Below are positions 1-7,524 of a stretch of DNA of 64,000 bases, piece by piece. Below the pieces are notes generated by a model. That model was not told the DNA's origin. It saw only the letters and a program-made list of their open reading frames with translations, and ran no database searches. Each line of letters starts with the position of its first letter. Position 1 is the stretch's first letter. The translations under genes were made by a program, and so were the position numbers. Origin of the DNA: Micromonospora haikouensis (GTDB taxonomy: Bacteria > Actinomycetota > Actinomycetes > Mycobacteriales > Micromonosporaceae); assembly GCF_900091595.1 (NCBI RefSeq), contig NZ_FMCW01000015.1, forward strand, positions 1 through 64,000. Direction: 5' to 3'.

Positions 1-164
1 AGCCCCCGTTTCCGAGGGTTATCCCAAAGCCTAGGGCAGGTTGCTCACGTGTTACTCACCCGTTCGCCGCTCGAGTACCCCGAAGGGCCTTTCCGCTCGA
101 CTTGCATGTGTTAAGCACGCCGCCAGCGTTCGTCCTGAGCCAGGATCAAACTCTCCAACAAAAA
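1..164 (-). rRNA. 16S ribosomal RNA, 5' end (partial)
   Basis: The reverse complement of about 128-155 reads GAGTTTGATCCTGGCTCAG, the universal 5' region of bacterial 16S rRNA, followed by the actinobacterial 'ACGAACGCTGGCGGCGTG' block. The mature 5' end should lie near 161-164. The gene leaves the window at base 1, so only the first 160 or so bases are present. The rest of the operon lies to the left. Confidence 0.97.
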
Positions 165-282
165 CCTGTTGAACAATCCATCCCGACAACAAAAAGTGTT
201 GCCAAAGGAATCCCCACCAGACCGGCAAAGCCGACCCAGCGCGGGGTATCAAACTACTTGGCACTGGCTTATCAAGCACCCT

Positions 283-337
283 GTTGAGTTCTCAAAGAAC
301 AACCACACACCATCCGGAGCCCTACACTGTAGGGCTG
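283..337 (-). promoter_or_regulatory. rRNA leader: boxB-like hairpin and boxA antitermination site
   Basis: Reading on the minus strand from the proximal start site, an inverted repeat comes first (318-337, arms AGCCCTACA/TGTAGGGCT). It is followed by TGTTCTTTGAGAACTCAA at about 285-302, which matches the rrn boxA antitermination consensus. The order hairpin, boxA, 16S is that of classical rrn leaders, where the Nus factors load. The hairpin as a boxB equivalent is inferred; boxA is clear. Confidence 0.8.
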
Positions 338-357
338 CCTTCCGGGGCAACCTCTCT

Positions 358-386
358 AACTTACCCGATCTCATCTTTGCTGTCAA
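358..386 (-). promoter_or_regulatory. Proximal rRNA promoter
   Basis: On the minus strand a consensus -35 TTGACA (381-386) is separated by exactly 17 bp from TAAGTT (358-363). Transcription would start near 351, about 190 bases before the mature 16S end and just ahead of the leader hairpin and boxA. This is the strongest sigma-70-type promoter seen in the window. Confidence 0.85.
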
Positions 387-529
387 CCCTGTTCCCAAGG
401 TTTACGCTCAGATTTGCTCGGGCCCACGGCGACGCACGCCGAAAAACGGCGGTCGTTTCTGTCGTGGAGAGCCGCAGACCGGCCGATCGCCGCTTCGCGG
501 CCACCCGCCCGGCTCCTGCCGGCCCCAGC

Positions 530-558
530 ACTCTACCCGGTCGGCTTCGCGATCGCAA
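530..558 (-). promoter_or_regulatory. Candidate middle rRNA promoter
   Basis: TTGCGA (553-558) and TAGAGT (530-535) on the minus strand are separated by 17 bp. The spacing matches the proximal promoter and tandem promoters are usual for rrn operons. The hexamers are weaker matches, so this rests on position and spacing. Confidence 0.5.
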
Positions 559-671
559 CCCCGTCTCACCGGAGTCGCCCCGCACCGCCCGGACCAGCCT
601 CGCTCGGCGTCTCCGCCGCGAGCCTGTGCCCGCTCTCAGCCGGTTTGTCCGGCCTCCCGCGTGCAGAGAGA

Positions 672-700
672 AAGTTACGCGTACGGCCTCGGGAAGGCAA
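672..700 (-). promoter_or_regulatory. Candidate distal rRNA promoter
   Basis: TTGCCT (695-700) and TAACTT (672-677) on the minus strand are again 17 bp apart. The site lies about 80-110 bp from the start of the divergent small gene. It is a candidate only. Confidence 0.4.
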
Positions 701-781
701 ATCAACGCCTGTCACTGTCCCGACGGAAAGGGCCCCGCCACGCACACCGAAATCGCGCCCGCGCATGTCAGAGTGTCTGGC

Positions 782-1009
782 ATGGATGACGCCCTCCCCC
801 GCCAGGCGACGCCCCTCGCCGAAGAAGCCCTGCTCGGACTGCTGCTGCCGTTCTGGCAGCTGGTCATCGGCGCCGTGGTGGTGGCCGTCATCCTGCTCTC
901 CGTGGGCCGGCTGGCGCGGCGTGGACGCTCGCGGATGTCCGCCGCGCTGCTCATCACGGCCACCGCCATCGCCGGGCTCACCGTGCTGGGGGTGCTCCTG
1001 CAGAGCTGA
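782..1009 (+). CDS. Small two-helix membrane protein
   Basis: A 75-residue protein beginning MDDALPRQ. It has a hydrophobic segment at about residues 17-42 (rich in V, L and I), a short basic loop (RLARRGRSR) and a second segment at about 53-73, so it should be a hairpin membrane protein with the basic loop in the cytoplasm. I do not recognise the family. ATG 782 is the first start that excludes the divergent rRNA promoter region; there is no clear Shine-Dalgarno sequence, so the start is uncertain. The next gene is convergent. No function is assigned. Confidence 0.6.
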   Translation: MDDALPRQATPLAEEALLGLLLPFWQLVIGAVVVAVILLSVGRLARRGRSRMSAALLITATAIAGLTVLGVLLQS

Positions 1010-1027
1010 CCCACGGGCCCGGGCGCT

Positions 1028-1825
1028 TCAGAGCCGGCGGTTCGCCAGGCTGGGCAGCTCGGTGCGAATGGTCCGGAGGCGGTCCAGGTCCAAGTCGACG
1101 ACGGTGAGACCGGGACCGTCCGGCACCTGGCCGAGGACCGTCCCCCACGGGTCGACGACCATGCTCCGGCCGAAGCAGGTGCGCCCCGGCTCGTGGTCGC
1201 CGGTCTGACCGGCGGCGGCGACGAAGCACTGGTTCTCGATGGCCCGCGCCCGCAACAGGACCTCCCAGTGGTCGCGCCCGGTGTGCACCATGAACGCGGC
1301 CGGCACCACCAGCAGCGTGGCACCCCCATCCGTGGCCAGGTGCCGGTACAGCTCCGGGAACCGGAGGTCGTAGCAGATCGACAAGCCGACCCGGACGCCC
1401 TCGACGTCGACCACCACCGGCTTGTCTCCCGGCGCCACCGTCGCCGACTCCAGGTATGACACCCGGCCGGGGATCTCCACGTCGTACAGGTGGATCTTGC
1501 GGTAGGTCCCGACGAGCGCGCCCGTGCGGTCGAAGAGCAGGGAGGTGTTCCAGGTGTGGTCCCGATCCGGGCCCGCCTCGTGGAACGACCCGGCGTGCAC
1601 CCAGATGCCGAGCCGCCGGGCGACGTCGGCGAAGAACCGACCCACCGTGCCGTCCACCGGCTCGGGCGCCGGCATCCGGGCTGCGGTGCCGAGATAGTCG
1701 ACATACTCCGGGAGGACCGCCAGGTCCGCGCCGGCCGCTGCGGCCCGGACCAACAGGGCCTCCGCGGCCGCGAGATTGGCGGCCCGGTCGTCGCGGGAGT
1801 TCAGCTGGCAGACGGCGACACGCAT
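1028..1825 (-). CDS. Carbon-nitrogen hydrolase (nitrilase superfamily)
   Basis: A 265-residue cytoplasmic amidase. The nitrilase catalytic triad is visible: Glu40 in LPEY, Lys110 in YRKIHLYD and Cys151 in SICYDLRFPE. The RKIHLYD and CYDLRFPE wording is typical of the Nit1/Nit2 branch, which includes deaminated-glutathione and omega-amidases, so metabolite repair is a reasonable guess; the substrate is not determined. MRVAVCQ is chosen as start because it begins the first beta strand of the fold and upstream residues are low-complexity Gly/Arg. It is convergent with the small membrane gene and follows clpX. Confidence 0.9.
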   Translation of the reverse strand: MRVAVCQLNSRDDRAANLAAAEALLVRAAAAGADLAVLPEYVDYLGTAARMPAPEPVDGTVGRFFADVARRLGIWVHAGSFHEAGPDRDHTWNTSLLFDRTGALVGTYRKIHLYDVEIPGRVSYLESATVAPGDKPVVVDVEGVRVGLSICYDLRFPELYRHLATDGGATLLVVPAAFMVHTGRDHWEVLLRARAIENQCFVAAAGQTGDHEPGRTCFGRSMVVDPWGTVLGQVPDGPGLTVVDLDLDRLRTIRTELPSLANRRL

Positions 1826-1889
1826 GACCCTCAGCGTACGGCTGGCGGGGCCCCCGCGACAGCCTCCACCGCCGGCGGAGGGGTCGTGC

Positions 1890-1914
1890 ACCCTCCCCGC
1901 CGGACGGGGAGGGT
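1890..1914 (-). terminator. Hairpin at the end of clpX
   Basis: A 10-bp perfect stem (1890-1899 with 1905-1914, loop CCGGA) begins at the clpX stop codon. There is no T-run, as is common for actinobacterial terminators, so termination is inferred from position and stability. Confidence 0.55.
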
Positions 1915-3209
1915 CAGGCGGACTTCTCCTCGCGGTCCCGGCGGGCCCGGCGGCCGGTGAACTCGCGCGGCACGATCGTGGGGTTGACGTTCTCCAGGAC
2001 CACCTCGCGGGTGATCAGCACCCGGGCGGCGTCGGGGTTGCTCGGCACCTCGTACATCACGGAGAGCAGGACCTCTTCCATGATGGCGCGCAGGCCCCGG
2101 GCCCCGGTGCCGCGCAGCATCGCCTGGTCGGCGATGGCCTCCAGGGCCGGCGGCTCGAACTCCAGCTCCACGCCGTCGAGCTCGAAGAGGCGCTGGTATT
2201 GCTTCACGAGGGCGTTGCGCGGCTCGGTGAGGATCCGCACGAGGGCGGACCGGTCGAGGCTGCGGACGTTGGTGATCACCGGAAGCCGGCCGATGAACTC
2301 GGGGATCAGGCCGAACTTCAGCATGTCCTCGGGCATGACCTGGCTGAAGATGTCGTCGGTCGACCGCTCGGAGACCGAGCGGAGCCGCGCGCCGAAGCCC
2401 GTCCCGCCGTGGCCCGTGCGGGCCTCGATGATCTGGTCGAGGCCGGCGAAGGCGCCACCGCAGATGAACAGCACGTTGGTGGTGTCGATCTGGATGAACT
2501 CCTGGTGCGGGTGCTTACGCCCGCCCTGCGGCGGCACGTTGGCCACCGTGCCTTCGAGCATCTTCAGCAGCGCCTGCTGGACGCCCTCGCCGGAGACGTC
2601 CCGCGTGATCGACGGGTTCTCCGACTTGCGGGCGATCTTGTCGACCTCGTCGATGTAGATGATGCCGGTCTCGGCGCGCTTGATGTCGTAGTCGGCGGCC
2701 TGGATCAGCTTGAGGAGGATGTTCTCGACGTCCTCGCCCACGTACCCCGCCTCGGTGAGGGCGGTGGCGTCCGCGATCGCGAAGGGGACGTTGAGCATCC
2801 GGGCGAGGGTCTGCGCGAGGTGGGTCTTGCCGCACCCGGTCGGACCGAGCAGCAGGATGTTGGACTTGGCCAGCTCGACGGCGTCACTGCCGGAACCCGG
2901 CGCGCCGGCCGCCTCGGCCTGGATCCGCTTGTAGTGGTTGTAGACGGCGACCGCGAGCGCCTTCTTTGCCTGGTCCTGGCCGACCACGTAGTTGTCGAGG
3001 AACTGGCAGATCTCCATCGGCTTGGGAAGCTCTTCCCACTTCACCTCGCCGGACTCGGCCAGCTCCTCCTCGATGATCTCGTTGCAGAGATCGATGCACT
3101 CGTCGCAGATGTAGACCCCGGGGCCCGCGATGAGCTTCTTCACCTGCTTCTGCGACTTGCCGCAGAAGGAGCATTTGAGTAGGTCGCCGCCGTCACCGAT
3201 CCGTGCCAC
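1914..3209 (-). CDS. clpX: ClpX, ATPase/unfoldase of the ClpXP protease
   Basis: A 431-residue AAA+ unfoldase that recognises, unfolds and feeds substrates to ClpP. The N-terminal zinc domain carries Cys13, Cys16, Cys35 and Cys38. It is followed by Walker A GPTGCGKT near residue 122, Walker B IIYIDEVDKI, and the IGF-type ClpP-docking loop, here FGAR after GGTG (a variant wording). Length and sequence match actinobacterial ClpX. The start is GTG (GTGGCACGG), fixed by the conserved MARIGDGGDLLKCSFC opening. It lies downstream of clpP1-clpP2 on the same strand, the usual actinobacterial arrangement. Confidence 0.97.
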   Translation of the reverse strand: MARIGDGGDLLKCSFCGKSQKQVKKLIAGPGVYICDECIDLCNEIIEEELAESGEVKWEELPKPMEICQFLDNYVVGQDQAKKALAVAVYNHYKRIQAEAAGAPGSGSDAVELAKSNILLLGPTGCGKTHLAQTLARMLNVPFAIADATALTEAGYVGEDVENILLKLIQAADYDIKRAETGIIYIDEVDKIARKSENPSITRDVSGEGVQQALLKMLEGTVANVPPQGGRKHPHQEFIQIDTTNVLFICGGAFAGLDQIIEARTGHGGTGFGARLRSVSERSTDDIFSQVMPEDMLKFGLIPEFIGRLPVITNVRSLDRSALVRILTEPRNALVKQYQRLFELDGVELEFEPPALEAIADQAMLRGTGARGLRAIMEEVLLSVMYEVPSNPDAARVLITREVVLENVNPTIVPREFTGRRARRDREEKSA

Positions 3210-3372
3210 CTACGTTCTCCCTGCACTCATCGGCCGGTGCACCGGCCATGACCTGCGGACGCTGCGCTCCGTCCGTCTCCGTTCGCTCGCCGGACCGTCC
3301 CGACGCAGCGGTACGGGCCCGACGTTACCCGCTGGCGGGGGTTTCTCCGACCCCCAAATCGGGCGTGTCAGA

Positions 3373-3400
3373 GGTCGGCCGGGAACGCGCCCGGCCGACC
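3373..3400 (-). terminator. Hairpin after clpP2
   Basis: Perfect 11-bp stem GGTCGGCCGGG/CCCGGCCGACC with loop AACGCG, 19 bases beyond the clpP2 stop. It may terminate or attenuate readthrough from clpP1-clpP2 into clpX. Confidence 0.6.
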
Positions 3401-3418
3401 CCCGACCCCATGCTCGGC

Positions 3419-4081
3419 TCAGCTGGCCGCGTTGACGGCGAGCAGCCCCTTCTTGCGGCTGGTGAGGATCGTGTCGACCAGCCCGTACTCCTTGGACTCC
3501 TCGGCCGTCATGATCTTGTCGCGGTCGATGTCCTTGCGGACCTTCTCCACGGGCTGGTTGCAGTGCCGGGAGAGCATGTCCTCCAGCTGCGTGCGCATCC
3601 GCAGGATCTCCCGGGCCTGGATCTCGATGTCCGAGCCCTGCCCGTAGCCGCCCTCGGTGGCCGGCTGGTGGATGATGATCCGCGAGTTCGGCAGCGCCAT
3701 CCGCTTGCCCGGCGTGCCGGCGGCGAGCAGCACCGCGGCGGCGCTGGCGGCCTGCCCCAGGCAGACGGTGGAGATGTCCGGCCGGACGTACTGCATCGTG
3801 TCGTAGATCGCCGTCATCGCGGTGAACGAACCACCCGGCGAGTTGATGTACATGATGATGTCGCGGTCGGGGTCGGTGCCCTCGAGCGTCAGCAGCTGCG
3901 CCATCACGTCGTTGGCGGACGCGTCGTCCACCTGGACGCCGAGGAAGATGATCCGGTCCTCGAAGAGCTTGTTGTACGGGTTGGACTCCTTCACCCCGTA
4001 CGACGTGCGCTCGACGAACGACGGCAGGACGTAGCGGTTGTGCACGGCCGCGAACTGGGGCGGCAGGCTCAGGTCGGTCAT
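3419..4081 (-). CDS. clpP2: ATP-dependent Clp protease proteolytic subunit ClpP2
   Basis: A 220-residue serine peptidase. The catalytic triad is Ser113 (GQAAS), His138 (IIIHQP) and Asp188 (DRDKIM). Actinobacteria form a mixed ClpP1P2 double ring in which both subunits are needed, and pairing with the adjacent clpP1 supports that here. The start ATG lies 14 bases after the clpP1 stop, with GAGGAG sequence in that gap, so the two are co-transcribed. The N-terminal extension before NKLFEDRIIFLG is longer than in ClpP1, as in other ClpP2 proteins. Confidence 0.96.
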   Translation of the reverse strand: MTDLSLPPQFAAVHNRYVLPSFVERTSYGVKESNPYNKLFEDRIIFLGVQVDDASANDVMAQLLTLEGTDPDRDIIMYINSPGGSFTAMTAIYDTMQYVRPDISTVCLGQAASAAAVLLAAGTPGKRMALPNSRIIIHQPATEGGYGQGSDIEIQAREILRMRTQLEDMLSRHCNQPVEKVRKDIDRDKIMTAEESKEYGLVDTILTSRKKGLLAVNAAS

Positions 4082-4095
4082 CGTCAGCTCCTCGG

Positions 4096-4737
4096 TCAGC
4101 TCAGGGTCCCGGCGCCTTCCGGAACCTGCGCGGCTCCGGTGATCACCTTGTCGATGAAGCCGTAGTCCATGGCCTCCTGGGCGGTGAACCAGCGGTCGCG
4201 GTCCGAGTCCGCCTCGATCTGGGGCTGGGTCTGGCCGGTGTGGAAGGCCACCCGCTCCTGGAACATGCGCTTCGTGTACAGCATCTGCTCCGCCTGGATG
4301 GCGATGTCCGACGCGGTGCCGCCCATGCCGCCGGACGGCTGGTGCATCATGATCCGCGCGTGGGGCAGGGCGTAACGCTTGCCCTTGGTGCCCGCGCAGA
4401 GCAGCAGCTGCCCCATGGAGGCGGCCATGCCCATCGCCACCGTGGAGACGTCGTTGTCGATGTACTGCATCGTGTCGTAGATCGCCATGCCCGAGTAGAC
4501 CGAGCCGCCGGGCGAGTTGATCCAGAGGAAGATGTCCCGGTCCGGGTCCTCCGCCGCGAGCAGCAGCAGCTGCGCGCAGATGCGGTTGGCCACCTGGTCG
4601 TTCACCTCGCTGCCGAGGAAGATGATGCGCTCCCTGAGCAACCGGTTGTAGACCGAGTCGTCGAGGTTGCCAATGTTCTCGCCACCGCGGGCATCGATCG
4701 CCCGGAGCGGCTTCGCTGGGATGTGCATGTCGGTCAT
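4096..4737 (-). CDS. clpP1: ATP-dependent Clp protease proteolytic subunit ClpP1
   Basis: A 213-residue serine peptidase with Ser107 (GMAAS) and His132 (RIMMHQP), and the SDRDRWFTAQEAMDYG block that carries the catalytic Asp. It is the first gene of the clpP1-clpP2 pair and should assemble with ClpP2 and the ClpX and ClpC unfoldases. Trigger factor is encoded immediately upstream on the same strand, separated by a strong hairpin, the usual arrangement linking nascent-chain folding and proteolysis genes. Confidence 0.96.
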   Translation of the reverse strand: MTDMHIPAKPLRAIDARGGENIGNLDDSVYNRLLRERIIFLGSEVNDQVANRICAQLLLLAAEDPDRDIFLWINSPGGSVYSGMAIYDTMQYIDNDVSTVAMGMAASMGQLLLCAGTKGKRYALPHARIMMHQPSGGMGGTASDIAIQAEQMLYTKRMFQERVAFHTGQTQPQIEADSDRDRWFTAQEAMDYGFIDKVITGAAQVPEGAGTLS

Positions 4738-4858
4738 GGCAGCCCTTCGCTCTCCGTACCGTCCTACCCGACACTAACCGCTCGCCCGGGCGGCAGAGTC
4801 CCGGTCGGGGCGCTTTTCGCTCTCAGCGCAGCCCCTCCGAGACGTACCCGGAAAAGGG

Positions 4859-4905
4859 CTCGGGCCGCCGCCCACCGCAACCGGTGGACGGCGGCCGCAC
4901 CCGAG
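4859..4905 (-). terminator. Hairpin after tig
   Basis: An inverted repeat with arms CTCGGG-CCGCCG..CCACCG and CGGTGG..CGGCGG..CCCGAG, containing small bulges, starts three bases past the tig stop codon. It probably separates tig from clpP1. Confidence 0.6.
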
Positions 4906-4908
4906 GTG

Positions 4909-6255
4909 TCAGTGCTCGTGGTCGTGGGCCTCTTCGCCCTCGGCGCGGATGGCGTCGAGGCTCACCTCGTTGCCCGCCGTGTCCTTGATCTTGATGCGCT
5001 CCATCACCGAGGCCAGCGCCTTGCCGCGCCGCACGTCGCCGAAGACGGCCGCCGCGCTGCCCGAGCGGACGAGCTGGTCGTAGTACTGCTGCGGGGGCAT
5101 CCCGGCGCGCTGCGCGCGGTGGACGATCTCGTGGCCGAACTCGTCGTCGGAGACCTGGACCTCCTCGGCGTCGGCCAGGGTGTCCAGCAGCAGCTGGATC
5201 TTGACGCCGTCGGTCGCCGCCTCGTTGAGCTCGGCGTCGATCTGCTCCTCGGTCTTCTCCTCGGCCGCGAGGTATTCCTCCAGGGAGGCGCCGATCCGCT
5301 CCAGCTGGTCGATCATGGCCTGCTTGCGGCCCTCGACCTCCTCGCGCACGACGCCCTCCGGCGCCGGCACCCCGGCGGCCTCGACGAGCTGCTCCAGGGC
5401 CTTGTCGCGGGCGGCATAGATCTGCTCGACCCGCTTGCCCCGGGTGACCCGCTCGCGCACGTCGGCGCGCAGCTCCTCGATGGTGTCGAACTCGCTCGCC
5501 ATCTGGGCGAAGTCGTCGTCCAGCTCCGGCAGCTCCTTCTCCTTGACCGTGCGCACGGTCACCGCCACCTCGGCGTCCCGGCCGGCGAAGTCGCCGCCGA
5601 CGAGCTGGGTGGTGAAGGTGGTGCTCTCGCCGGCGGCGAGGCCGACGAGGGCCTCGTCCAGCCCCGGCAGGAGCTGCTTGCTGCCGACCTCGTGGGAGAT
5701 GTTGGTCGCCGAGCCGCCCGGGACGTCCTCGCCGTCGACCGTGGCGTTCAGGTCGATCTGCACGTAGTCGCCCTCGGCGGCGGCCCGCTCGACGGTCTTC
5801 AGGGTGGCGAACCGCTCGCGCAGGTTCTTCACCTGCTCCTCGATCTCGCTGTCGTCGATCTGGAGCTCGTCGACGGTGACCTCGATCGAGTCGAGCTCCG
5901 GCAGGGTGATCTCGGGCCGGACGTCCACCTCGGCGGTGAAGTTGAGGGAGTCGCCGTCGTTGAACTCGGTGATCTCGACCTCGGGGCGACCGAGGGTCTT
6001 CAGGTCGTGCTCGCGGACCGCGGCGAGGATGTTCTGCGGGATGGCCTCCTGCACCGCCTCGTTGAGGACGGTGCCCCGGCCCACCCGCTGGTCGATCACG
6101 GCGGCCGGCACCTTGCCCCGCCGGAAGCCGGGCACCTGCACCTGCGAACCGATCTCCCGGTACGCCTTCTTGAGGCTCGGCTCGAGCTCGACGAACGGCA
6201 CCTCGATGGCGAGCCGCACGCGCGTCGGGCTCAGAGTCTCGACGGTGCTCTTCAC
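4909..6255 (-). CDS. tig: Trigger factor, ribosome-associated peptidyl-prolyl isomerase
   Basis: A 448-residue chaperone that docks at the ribosomal exit tunnel. The ribosome-binding signature is present as GFRRGKVP (residues about 44-51). A central FKBP-type domain follows (around 150-240, EGDYVQIDLNATVDGE) and then the long helical C-terminal domain ending in an acidic/His tail (EEAHDHEH). The start is GTG, preceded at good spacing by AAGGAG, and gives the family-typical MKSTVETLSPTRVRL. It lies directly upstream of clpP1-clpP2. Confidence 0.96.
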   Translation of the reverse strand: MKSTVETLSPTRVRLAIEVPFVELEPSLKKAYREIGSQVQVPGFRRGKVPAAVIDQRVGRGTVLNEAVQEAIPQNILAAVREHDLKTLGRPEVEITEFNDGDSLNFTAEVDVRPEITLPELDSIEVTVDELQIDDSEIEEQVKNLRERFATLKTVERAAAEGDYVQIDLNATVDGEDVPGGSATNISHEVGSKQLLPGLDEALVGLAAGESTTFTTQLVGGDFAGRDAEVAVTVRTVKEKELPELDDDFAQMASEFDTIEELRADVRERVTRGKRVEQIYAARDKALEQLVEAAGVPAPEGVVREEVEGRKQAMIDQLERIGASLEEYLAAEEKTEEQIDAELNEAATDGVKIQLLLDTLADAEEVQVSDDEFGHEIVHRAQRAGMPPQQYYDQLVRSGSAAAVFGDVRRGKALASVMERIKIKDTAGNEVSLDAIRAEGEEAHDHEH

Positions 6256-6400
6256 AGGCGTACTCCTTGACGGATCTCAGTTGAGTCTGGGCGTGATTCA
6301 GCCCATCGAGTGTAGGCGAGCCGACGCGGCCCCTCGGCAGCGCCCGGGGCACCAGGTGGGAACCGGCGGCTCCCAGGGGTGCCCCGGCCGCGGACGACAG

Positions 6401-6474
6401 TCGGGGTGGCGGGATTTGAACCCACGGCCCCTCGCTCCCAAAGCGAGTGCGCTACCAAGCTGCGCCACACCCCG
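6401..6474 (-). tRNA. tRNA-Pro (anticodon TGG)
   Basis: A 74-base cloverleaf on the minus strand: acceptor CGGGGTG/CACCCCG, discriminator A, T-loop GGTTCAAATCC and anticodon stem CTCGC/GCGAG enclosing TTTGGGA, so the anticodon is TGG. CCA is not encoded. Translating the opposite strand gives a GFEPTAPRSQSECATKL string that should not be annotated as protein. Confidence 0.96.
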
Positions 6475-6619
6475 TGGCGACGAGAAGTGTATGCCGTCGA
6501 GGCGCGGCGGGGGTGCCGGGGCCGGACGCGCCGCCTCCGCGCCGCCTCCGCGCCGTCATGTCGGCGACATCGCGGTATCCCGGGGCGGGGATACCGCCAC
6601 CTCCCCGGCATGACGTGGA

Positions 6620-7477
6620 TCATGGATACGCGCGGACAGGATGCGCGCCGAACCGGGGCACCGGGTAGGCTGTCGGCGCACCCCGTGCACCGGGGCGCAC
6701 GCGGGCGTAGCTCAATGGCAGAGCTTCAGTCTTCCAAACTGACGGTGCGGGTTCGATTCCCGTCGCCCGCTCCACACCCTCCGGCCCAGCTTCAGGAGTG
6801 GTTCTCCCTGAACCCGGCCGGTCGCTGTTCCTTCGTTGCGGCTCCGGGTCCCGGTTCGTTGTCAGCCCGGTCGGCGGACCGCCGCCCGTTCGCGGTGGCC
6901 CGAGCAGGGCGACGACCGCCGCCACGACCCTCTCGACGGCCGGAGCCGCGTCGTCCGACGTGTCGACTTCGACGACGGCGTCGACGCCCTCCGGCGGTGC
7001 GAAGATCGACCGCCCCATCTCGCCCCGCCGGAACAGGGCGAGAAGTTGCTGGTCGACAGCCCCGCCACCGGCCGCCCGCGCAGCCAGTCGCCGGCCGATG
7101 ACCGCCTCCCGGGCGACGACGTGCACGGCCAGCACGCGGCTGCCACCCGCGAGCAGCGCGCGCAGCAGGTCGTGGGACAGCACCGAGGACTCGACGACGA
7201 GGCTCACCCCGGAGGCGGCGAGCAGCCGGGCCGCGTCGACCATCACGGCTTCGGCCCGGAGGCTGACGGGACCACCGGCGACGTGGAAGTCCCCGGCGAG
7301 CCGTACCCGACCGTCCTCGCCGACGGAGGCGGAGGACAGGGCGAGACCGGTCTTGATCTCGTCGCGGGTCAGGAACGGGATGCCGAGGTGACCGGCCGTC
7401 GCGGAGGCGACGGTCGTCTTCCCGGCGCCCGGGCACCCGCACACCGCGATCACCACCGGCCGCTCCCGCACTGACAT
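6620..7477 (-). CDS. P-loop kinase (AAA_33 / zeta-toxin-like)
   Basis: A 285-codon frame whose first 190 or so residues form a small P-loop kinase: Walker A GCPGAGKTT with Lys20, an RDEIKTGL segment and a lid-like RRLAARAAGG region. Such proteins phosphorylate small molecules, but the substrate cannot be told. No stop codon follows the kinase domain. The frame continues through the antisense of tRNA-Gly (6701-6774), giving ATGIEPAPSVWKTEALPLSY, and stops at 6620. The C-terminal 95 residues are therefore suspect. The start MSVRERPVV is taken because it precedes the first strand. It is downstream of, and on the same strand as, the GH43 gene. Confidence 0.7.
   Translation of the reverse strand: MSVRERPVVIAVCGCPGAGKTTVASATAGHLGIPFLTRDEIKTGLALSSASVGEDGRVRLAGDFHVAGGPVSLRAEAVMVDAARLLAASGVSLVVESSVLSHDLLRALLAGGSRVLAVHVVAREAVIGRRLAARAAGGGAVDQQLLALFRRGEMGRSIFAPPEGVDAVVEVDTSDDAAPAVERVVAAVVALLGPPRTGGGPPTGLTTNRDPEPQRRNSDRPGSGRTTPEAGPEGVERATGIEPAPSVWKTEALPLSYARVRPGARGAPTAYPVPRFGAHPVRAYP
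6701..6774 (+). tRNA. tRNA-Gly (anticodon TCC)
   Basis: A 74-base gene with acceptor GCGGGCG/CGCCCGC, D-arm AGCTCAATGGCAGAGC, anticodon stem CAGTC/GACTG-type enclosing CTTCCAA (TCC) and T-arm GGGTTCGATTCCC, with the terminal CCA encoded. It lies opposite the 3' part of the kinase reading frame. Confidence 0.96.
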
Positions 7478-7524
7478 CCGCCGATACTGACCGGCCAGGA
7501 CGTTCCCGGCTACCGGGGTCGTCG

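Larger units (their letters stand above)
165..781. other. Gene-free rRNA upstream region
   Basis: This 617-base stretch holds the 16S leader and the three candidate promoters. Reading frames that cross it have no ribosome binding site and are interrupted in function by the promoter elements. I see no credible protein gene in it. Confidence 0.7.

Noticed and set aside
169..1208. Several frames crossing the rRNA upstream region
   Set aside because: They lack ribosome binding sites and run through promoter, boxA and 16S leader sequence; only the last 75 codons of one frame (782-1009) look like a protein.
6379..7101. Plus-strand reading frame starting with VGVAGFEPTAPRSQSEC
   Set aside because: It is the complement of tRNA-Pro read as protein and then a shadow of the kinase gene; a well-known annotation artefact.
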